6,023 bases of DNA from Bacteroidales bacterium (lineage in GTDB: Bacteria; Bacteroidota; Bacteroidia; Bacteroidales; JALTDM01): assembly GCA_027073875.1 (NCBI GenBank), contig JALTEO010000341.1, positions 1-6,023 on the forward strand, in the 5' to 3' direction. Below are positions 1 to 3,656 of this stretch, one piece after another. Position 1 is the stretch's first letter; the number at the start of each line of letters is the position of its first letter. Position numbers and translations under genes: made by a program. The notes under the pieces are model-generated. The model worked only from the letters and a program-made list of their open reading frames with translations. It ran no database searches and was not told the origin of the DNA.

Positions 1-38
1 TTTTAAAAATATTACATCACTGATATATAATCAATTAT

Positions 39-59
39 AAAACTAGAAACTTCAGTTTT
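39..59. repeat. AT-rich inverted repeat downstream of cmk
   Basis: Arms AAAACT (39-44) and AGTTTT (54-59) pair perfectly. GAA (46-48) and TTC (51-53) extend the stem after a one-base bulge. It lies about 40 bases past the cmk stop codon, so it could mark the end of the cmk transcript. The stem is almost all A/T and is followed on the minus strand by only four T before other bases, so it is a poor intrinsic terminator. Nothing else is recognisable in positions 1-100. Confidence 0.2.
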
Positions 60-100
60 GAATTACCAAAGATAGTAAAATATTCGATAAAAAATAAAAC

Positions 101-790
101 CTATTTTACTTTTTTGTTAATTACTGACAAAGAAAAACTTAACTGTTCTTCTTTTGTCATCGTTGTATTATCAATCAGAATAGCATCAGCAGCTTTTTTC
201 AAGGGCGAAATTGCACGGGTAGTATCTCTCAAATCCCGCTCCCTTAAACTTGCTTCTACTTCTTCGTATGAAATTTTCTGATTTTTCTCTTGTAGTTCTT
301 TGAATCGTCGCATGGTTCTCACTTCTAACGATGCCTCCACAAAAAATTTAATGTCTGCATGCGGAAACACAACCGTTCCAATATCTCTGCCATCCATTAC
401 CACTCGCTTGTTCTTACCTATCTGCTGCTGTTGAGCCACCAAAAATTTACGGACAAACCCTATCGCACTGACTTCCGAAGCTTTTCCTGCTATTTCCATC
501 GTCCTGATAAATGGCTCTATATCTTCATTATTTAAAAAAAGATGCGATTTCCCATTTACTGTTTCAAACGACAAATGAATATTTTGTAATATCTTTCTCA
601 AGCAATCTTCATCAATTCCTTGTTCCGCAAAACAGTTGTTTTTCTCGGCAAAAAATGCTACGCCACGATACATTGCTCCCGTATCAATATAGCGATAATT
701 CAGCACCCGTGCCAAATCTTTTGCCAGCGTGCTTTTGCCCGATGAAGCATAGCCGTCGATGGCTATAATTAAGTTGTTTTTTTCTTTCAA
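101..790 (-). CDS. cmk: Cytidylate kinase (CMP/dCMP kinase)
   Basis: This cytoplasmic enzyme phosphorylates CMP and dCMP with ATP, feeding CTP and dCTP synthesis and nucleotide salvage. The 229 residues match the usual length of bacterial Cmk (about 220-230). Visible signatures are the P-loop GYASSGKST (13-21), DTGAMYRG (36-43) at the substrate site, DGRDIGT (133-139), and the C-terminal lid block RERDLRDTTRAISPLKKA (183-200), followed by ADAILIDNT, all typical of the family. The start is unusual: the codon at 788-790 is TTG. The upstream frame stays open for several codons with no ATG, and the first in-frame ATG inside the gene lies beyond the P-loop, so TTG is the best choice. The nearest Shine-Dalgarno-like sequence (AAGGA, near 807-811) is too far away to help. 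The MITE-like element ends only 22 bases upstream, so the original start region may have been altered. A consensus promoter lies at 961-991. Function is nearly certain; the exact start is less so. Confidence 0.95.
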   Translation of the reverse strand: MKEKNNLIIAIDGYASSGKSTLAKDLARVLNYRYIDTGAMYRGVAFFAEKNNCFAEQGIDEDCLRKILQNIHLSFETVNGKSHLFLNNEDIEPFIRTMEIAGKASEVSAIGFVRKFLVAQQQQIGKNKRVVMDGRDIGTVVFPHADIKFFVEASLEVRTMRRFKELQEKNQKISYEEVEASLRERDLRDTTRAISPLKKAADAILIDNTTMTKEEQLSFSLSVINKKVK

Positions 791-812
791 ACCGAAATAT
801 TTTTTGTCCTTA

Positions 813-942
813 AAGACCTTTACAAAACGCCTGATTTTGCCATTCTGAACGCAGTAAAGAGTCTAAAACAATTACCACTCAATGTGTTAAGATTCTTCGC
901 AATGCTCAGAATGACAGCTTTTATTTATTTTGCAAAGGTCTC
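813..942. mobile_element. MITE-like element with terminal inverted repeats
   Basis: The ends form an inverted repeat: AAGACCTTTACAAAA (813-827) against GAGACCTTTGCAAAA (reverse complement of 928-942), with 13 of 15 positions equal. Inside is a second, longer imperfect inverted repeat, with the arm starting CCATTCTGAAC near 840 matching the reverse complement of 891-915. There is no open reading frame, so this is a non-coding, roughly 130-bp palindromic element. The terminal sequence looks to me like the ends of some IS5-group insertion sequences, but that is from memory and unchecked. No clear target-site duplication is visible. The element sits between the cmk promoter and the cmk start codon and would be part of the leader RNA. 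Confidence 0.5.
891..920. repeat. GATTC-N13-GAATGAC intergenic repeat, copy 1
   Basis: This 30-bp stretch matches 3265-3294 in the same orientation at 20 of 30 positions. The matches are concentrated in the two ends, GATTC and GAATGAC(A/G)GCTT, and the middle is variable. It is the right arm of the internal palindrome of the 813-942 element. Short palindromes of the type GTCATTC...GAATC are common intergenic repeats in Bacteroidetes genomes, a statement from general knowledge rather than a search. Confidence 0.45.
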
Positions 943-960
943 CCTTTTTTTAAGGGCTTT

Positions 961-991
961 CAAAAGTAGTCAATATTTTAAAATTGACAAA
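961..991 (-). promoter_or_regulatory. Bacteroidetes-type promoter for cmk
   Basis: Read on the minus strand, TTTG (988-991) is followed after exactly 19 bp by TACTTTTG (961-968), matching the known Bacteroidetes -33 TTTG and -7 TAnnTTTG boxes at a standard spacing. Transcription would start near 955 and run toward cmk, giving a leader of about 165 nt that contains the whole 813-942 element. It lies between the end of the methyltransferase gene and cmk, where a promoter would be needed if the restriction-modification cassette separated cmk from its former upstream DNA. Confidence 0.6.
969..988. promoter_or_regulatory. Operator-like palindrome inside the cmk promoter
   Basis: GTCAAT (969-974) and ATTGAC (983-988) are perfect 6-bp inverted arms around an 8-bp A/T core. 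The palindrome occupies essentially the whole spacer between the two promoter boxes and overlaps the last base of the -33 box. A dimeric repressor binding here would block RNA polymerase. No candidate regulator is encoded in the window, so the role is inferred from position and symmetry only. The A/T-rich context makes a chance palindrome possible. Confidence 0.3.
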
Positions 992-1008
992 ATTGTTTTT
1001 TTTGGTTA

Positions 1009-1029
1009 CCATACGATATAATCGTGTGG
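1009..1029 (-). terminator. Stem-loop just after the methyltransferase gene
   Basis: Arms at 1009-1017 (CCATACGAT) and 1021-1029 (ATCGTGTGG) form a nine-pair stem with one non-Watson-Crick position and a 3-base loop, beginning three bases after the methyltransferase stop codon. On the minus strand it is followed by an A-rich rather than U-rich run, so it is not a canonical intrinsic terminator. It may instead mark or protect the 3' end of the message. The T-run at 994-1003 lies on the opposite strand. Confidence 0.25.
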
Positions 1030-1032
1030 GAG

Positions 1033-2169
1033 CTATGCTATTTTCTTATCCTTATCATCATCCAAAGTACCATTATCTATAAAATGTTTTTTAATTGATT
1101 CTTTTAATGCAATGGATAAAAATGTCGGGACTGCATTACCTATCTGTAAATTTTTAGAACTTCTTGAACCGTAAAAGATATAATCATCCGGGAAGCATTG
1201 TATTCTGGCACCTTCTCTTGTTGTAAGCGGTCTAGGTGCTTTAGGATGAATACATCTTGATGAAGAAGGTGTACTTAAGTTTCTTGTGATTGTAGTACTT
1301 GGTCTATTCCACCATAATCTACAATAAGTATTTCCAAAACCACTCTTGGGTCTAATTTCTTCCGGCAAATCTCTTGGTGTTCCTCCATCAGGCAATAATT
1401 CCATAATCTTAACGAGATTCTTATTGTTTTTAGGTGCATTGTGGTCCATTAACTTTTTTGGTGCATTTTTTCTCATTAGTTTTTGAAATTCATTTTGAGG
1501 TTCCGTTGCATATTCGAAACTCTCCTCCCCAGATTTTATGAAAGGTAAATCACTAATTGCGTCTGATAATTTCAAGTATGGTTTCAAATTAAATAAATTT
1601 TCATTTTCAGAATGAATTGGCAAAGGATAGTCAAATTCTTTATTGAATTTAGTTCCTATAATAATAACTCTTTCCCTAATTTGAGGGACACCATAATCTG
1701 CGGAATTAAGGACTTTATATTTGACCTTGTAATCCAAAGATTCAAAAAGGGAAATTATTGTTTTCAACAACTCTCCCTTTTGCATTGATAATAATCCTTT
1801 TACATTCTCATACAAAAATACCTTTGGCTCCAATTCTTTCAGAACCCTGTAATATTCTTGAAACAACTTGCCTCTTGGGTCATCTATTAACCTTTTCCCA
1901 ACGGTAGAATATGCCTGACAAGGAGGACCTCCAATAATTAAATCTATTTCGCCTTTTTTTATTCCAAAATCTTTTTCTAAATCTTTTATTCCAAAATCTT
2001 TTATATCTTTACAATACATCTTTACCGAAGGATGATTCAGCTCATAAGCTTTTGCCATATCTTTCAGAATCTCATTTGCTGCAATAATCTCAAAATTATC
2101 ATCCTGTGCAAATCCGTAGCTTAGGCCTCCAACACCTGCAAATAAATCAATTACTTTAATTCTTGTCAT
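1033..2169 (-). CDS. DNA (cytosine-5-)-methyltransferase of a type II R-M system
   Basis: The enzyme transfers a methyl group from S-adenosylmethionine to C5 of cytosine within a specific site and so protects host DNA from its partner nuclease. The motif order is complete for the C5 family: motif I DLFAGVGGLSYGF (8-20), which binds the cofactor; motif IV GGPPCQAYS (80-88), with catalytic Cys84; motif VI ENVKG (121-125); motif VIII QIRERV (163-168); motif IX around RPLTTREGARIQCFP (313-327); and motif X NLQIGNAVP (340-348). The region from about 180 to 312 is the target-recognition domain, including SGFGNTYCRLWW. I cannot name its recognition site. At 378 residues it is a normal length with no sign of decay. 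The ATG has a strong GGGGGAG site. The gene lies 12 bp after the endonuclease gene and is probably cotranscribed with it. The pair appears more AT-rich than the flanking genes. Confidence 0.95.
   Translation of the reverse strand: MTRIKVIDLFAGVGGLSYGFAQDDNFEIIAANEILKDMAKAYELNHPSVKMYCKDIKDFGIKDLEKDFGIKKGEIDLIIGGPPCQAYSTVGKRLIDDPRGKLFQEYYRVLKELEPKVFLYENVKGLLSMQKGELLKTIISLFESLDYKVKYKVLNSADYGVPQIRERVIIIGTKFNKEFDYPLPIHSENENLFNLKPYLKLSDAISDLPFIKSGEESFEYATEPQNEFQKLMRKNAPKKLMDHNAPKNNKNLVKIMELLPDGGTPRDLPEEIRPKSGFGNTYCRLWWNRPSTTITRNLSTPSSSRCIHPKAPRPLTTREGARIQCFPDDYIFYGSRSSKNLQIGNAVPTFLSIALKESIKKHFIDNGTLDDDKDKKIA
1957..2010 (-). repeat. In-frame 27-bp tandem duplication within the methyltransferase gene
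   Basis: An identical 19-bp stretch occurs at 1957-1975 and 1984-2002, giving a 27-bp period. In the protein this gives the FGIK of residues 59-62 and 68-71, nine residues apart, in the variable stretch just before motif IV. Because the unit is nine codons, gain or loss of a copy would keep the frame. It looks like a recent slippage duplication. Confidence 0.7.
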
Positions 2170-2173
2170 ATTT

Positions 2174-2180
2174 CTCCCCC
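2174..2180 (-). promoter_or_regulatory. Strong ribosome binding site of the methyltransferase gene
   Basis: GGGGGAG on the minus strand ends four bases before the ATG. It fills most of the 12-bp gap after the endonuclease stop codon, so ribosomes finishing the endonuclease gene could reload here. It supports the chosen methyltransferase start. Such a strong site is unlike the other genes in this window. Confidence 0.75.
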
Positions 2181-2181
2181 A

Positions 2182-2964
2182 TTAACAAAAACTTAAGTCA
2201 TAATATCTAGGTGGTTTTTCGGTTAGCTTCCACACAAAATAATTCTGGTCTATATTAAATACGGTCTGTCCTTCCATTTGTTGTCTCGTAATCCAATTCA
2301 TATTATCATCATCAATTTCATTTAGTTTTACGAAAGCTACTTGACCATTAAATAGATCAAAATGAATTGCTATGGTGGCAATATTGTTTTCCCTAAACAA
2401 TCTTTTTGCCTCCAAGACTTTATGCTGCTTTATATCATTAGTTCCCTGAAAACCGGACTGGATTTCCAACCTTATTTTACCCCCGTTTTTTAAATTCACT
2501 TCTAAATCAGCTTTCGGAGTTCTTTTGAATGTTTCAATATCTATCAAATCATCATCACCAATTAAGTCTATATCTTCAATATTAACTTCAAATATTAAAC
2601 TCAATGCTTTCAAAAAATAATTTGAAACAATATATCCTCTCATCCATGAAAAATATACTTGTTCAGGTCTTCTTCCTTGATTATTTAATTTTGGAATAAT
2701 ATTATTCGTTTTTAACTTTTCAAAAACACTTGTAATATTCTCAGAACAAAAAGTTTCTATATTATCTACCTTAATTATTGAAACTGATAATTCATTTATT
2801 TTCCAAACAATCTCAAATAACCTATCATTTAAAAGTGCTATGTAATTAAAATCTACAGTAGGAATAATATCTTTACCTGCAAAAAATCTTTTAACATCTT
2901 GTTGGTTCGTAAAACCAAGTTTTTGCCTATATTCTTTAAAATATTTTGTGTCAATTATTGTCAT
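2182..2964 (-). CDS. Probable type II restriction endonuclease, PD-(D/E)XK type
   Basis: I do not recognise this 260-residue protein as a named enzyme. The function is inferred from its place directly upstream of a C5 methyltransferase and from one motif. Residues 150-169 run from PKADLEV to LEIQ: Asp153, then Glu167-x-Gln169 after a short hairpin-like stretch with GG at 161-162. This fits the PD-(D/E)XK nuclease core with Gln in place of Lys, as known from BglII-type enzymes. The following segment, with KQHKVLEAKRLF (179-190), reads like the helix after the catalytic strands, and IATIAIHFDLFNGQVAFVKL (195-214) like further core strands. There is no signal peptide or membrane segment, as expected for a cytoplasmic enzyme. 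The length is ordinary for a type II endonuclease. The ATG has GGAG five bases upstream. It would be translated before the methyltransferase. The family and recognition site are unknown to me, and an unrelated accessory protein remains possible. Confidence 0.75.
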   Translation of the reverse strand: MTIIDTKYFKEYRQKLGFTNQQDVKRFFAGKDIIPTVDFNYIALLNDRLFEIVWKINELSVSIIKVDNIETFCSENITSVFEKLKTNNIIPKLNNQGRRPEQVYFSWMRGYIVSNYFLKALSLIFEVNIEDIDLIGDDDLIDIETFKRTPKADLEVNLKNGGKIRLEIQSGFQGTNDIKQHKVLEAKRLFRENNIATIAIHFDLFNGQVAFVKLNEIDDDNMNWITRQQMEGQTVFNIDQNYFVWKLTEKPPRYYDLSFC

Positions 2965-2969
2965 ATAAT

Positions 2970-2973
2970 CTCC
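2970..2973 (-). promoter_or_regulatory. Ribosome binding site of the endonuclease gene
   Basis: GGAG on the minus strand is followed by the five bases ATTAT and then the ATG at 2962-2964. The spacing is good and supports this start codon. It is the second clear Shine-Dalgarno site in the window, and both belong to the restriction-modification genes. Confidence 0.65.
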
Positions 2974-3042
2974 ATTTCATAAGTTATTTTTCCATTATTT
3001 ACAAGAGTCTCCCTATAAACCATCAAGTTGCAAAAAAAATAT

Positions 3043-3062
3043 AATTACACAATAATGTAATT
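3043..3062. repeat. 7-bp inverted repeat upstream of the endonuclease gene
   Basis: AATTACA (3043-3049) and TGTAATT (3056-3062) are perfect inverted arms around the six bases CAATAA. It lies about 80 bp upstream of the endonuclease start, in the probable leader or promoter region. Restriction-modification genes are often controlled through such palindromes by a small controller protein, but no controller gene is present here. It could also be a hairpin in the leader RNA, or chance in AT-rich DNA. Confidence 0.3.
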
Positions 3063-3106
3063 GCATCTCCTATCTGTTAATATTCATCAAGCATCTTATT
3101 TTTCAG

Positions 3107-3114
3107 CAAATGTA
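3107..3114 (-). promoter_or_regulatory. Candidate -7 box for the restriction-modification operon
   Basis: On the minus strand this reads TACATTTG, matching the Bacteroidetes -7 consensus TAnnTTTG. It would give a start near 3101 and a leader of about 135 nt before the endonuclease gene. No TTTG lies at the right distance upstream; the nearest is TTTC at 3137-3140 with a 22-bp spacer. This is therefore only half a promoter. Confidence 0.3.
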
Positions 3115-3207
3115 AAACTTTATTTTTAGAAAGTTTGAAATATGAAAAAGTTTTTTTGAAGTCGTTTCATTCTTCTTTATACATTAGTTTATGATGAACT
3201 TGTTTTT

Positions 3208-3323
3208 CCCGAAGTCCCGAAGGTGTACCTTTGGGGGAGTCCCTTGGACAGTATTTCAAAAGTAGATTCCGAACCAAGTCCGGAATGACGGCTTCTTTTC
3301 CTTTCGGATTGAAAATCTGAAAG
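3208..3323. repeat. Cluster of three imperfect palindromes (intergenic repeat remnant)
   Basis: Three hairpin-forming inverted repeats follow one another. The first is CCCGAAGGT (3216-3224) with ACCTTTGGG (3227-3235). The second is ATTCCG (3266-3271) with CGGAAT (3281-3286). The third is CTTTCGGAT (3301-3309) with ATCTGAAAG (3315-3323). The first and third each carry a single G-T pair. CCCGAAG is also directly repeated at 3208-3214 and 3216-3222. The second palindrome, as 3265-3294, is a relative of the 891-920 repeat beside cmk. The minus strand is open from 3395 to 3189, but that frame simply translates these repeats. The rest of the gene-free stretch 2965-3395 shows only the sites listed separately and a C-rich block near 3340-3360. 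Confidence 0.5.
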
Positions 3324-3395
3324 TGGGAAGATAATCCATCCCCCCTCTGTGTCTCCTCCCCAACTATATTTGTAAACCAATAATCTCTTTACCAT

Positions 3396-3423
3396 AAAAA
3401 AAGCACCCCTAAATGGAGTGCTT
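3396..3423 (-). terminator. Rho-independent terminator of the tRNA-Gln gene
   Basis: On the minus strand AAGCACTCC (3415-3423) pairs with GGGGTGCTT (3401-3409) around the loop ATTTA, with one G-U pair among nine. The stem ends in TT and is followed by five more T (3396-3400). It starts five bases after the tRNA 3' end. This is a textbook intrinsic terminator and should insulate the tRNA from the restriction-modification region. Confidence 0.88.
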
Positions 3424-3428
3424 ATATG

Positions 3429-3501
3429 TTGTCCGACTAGGGCTCGAACCTAGACTCTTCTGAACCAAAATCAGATGTGTTGCCAGTTACACCATCGGAC
3501 A
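3429..3501 (-). tRNA. tRNA-Gln (anticodon UUG)
   Basis: The minus strand folds as a complete tRNA. The acceptor arm TGTCCGA (3495-3501) pairs perfectly with TCGGACA (3430-3436), and the discriminator base is A at 3429. The anticodon stem TCTGA/TCAGA encloses the loop TTTTGGT, with anticodon TTG at 3466-3468, decoding CAA as glutamine. The T arm contains GGTTCGAGCC, with the usual TTCGA loop. The 3' CCA is not encoded (the next bases are CAT), so it must be added by tRNA nucleotidyltransferase. The gene has its own promoter and terminator. Confidence 0.96.
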
Positions 3502-3517
3502 AGAACTTAACGGGGTG

Positions 3518-3548
3518 CAAAAATAATACTATTTTATAATCGGACAAA
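3518..3548 (-). promoter_or_regulatory. Bacteroidetes consensus promoter of tRNA-Gln
   Basis: On the minus strand TTTG (3545-3548) and TATTTTTG (3518-3525) are separated by exactly 19 bp, a full match to the Bacteroidetes -33/-7 consensus. The start of transcription would fall near 3511, about ten bases before the mature tRNA 5' end, which is a typical short tRNA leader. This site is the best single marker of phylum in the window. Confidence 0.75.
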
Positions 3549-3600
3549 AAAAATAAAATAAATCTTTACCTAATTTCAATATTCTTCCACACAAAAGCAT

Positions 3601-3608
3601 TAATTTTG
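3601..3608 (+). promoter_or_regulatory. Candidate -7 box for the M23 peptidase-lnt operon
   Basis: TAATTTTG matches TAnnTTTG and would start transcription near 3614, about 40 bases before the peptidase ATG. No TTTG lies 19 bp upstream; a TTTC at 3574-3577 has a 23-bp spacer. It is divergent from the tRNA promoter in a 155-bp spacer, so some promoter must lie here, but this exact site is tentative. Confidence 0.4.
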
Positions 3609-3656
3609 GCATAAAATCAAGAGAAATTATCTGTTTTCTAATTTATTAAAAGAATA

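Noticed and set aside
511..768. Open frame of 85 codons on the plus strand
   Set aside because: It is antisense within cmk and overlaps the conserved P-loop region; there is no independent evidence of coding.
813..942. CRISPR repeat or array
   Set aside because: The repeats are inverted rather than direct, occur once, and have no regular spacers.
942..956. CCCTT-T5-AAGGG inverted repeat as a terminator
   Set aside because: The stem is only five pairs and no T-run follows it on either strand. It would lie at the very 5' end of the predicted cmk leader, where it might form a small 5' hairpin but not terminate transcription.
2965..3180. Small controller (C) protein gene for the R-M operon
   Set aside because: The stretch holds no open frame with a start codon and a helix-turn-helix-like product.
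3189..3395. Open frame of 68 codons on the minus strand downstream of tRNA-Gln
   Set aside because: It starts immediately after the tRNA terminator with no promoter or Shine-Dalgarno site. Its product is low-complexity translation of the repeat palindromes and a G-rich block, and it resembles no protein family I know.
3429..3501. tRNA-Gln as an attachment site for an integrated element
   Set aside because: No second copy of the tRNA 3' end is seen on the far side of the R-M genes, and no integrase gene is present in the window.
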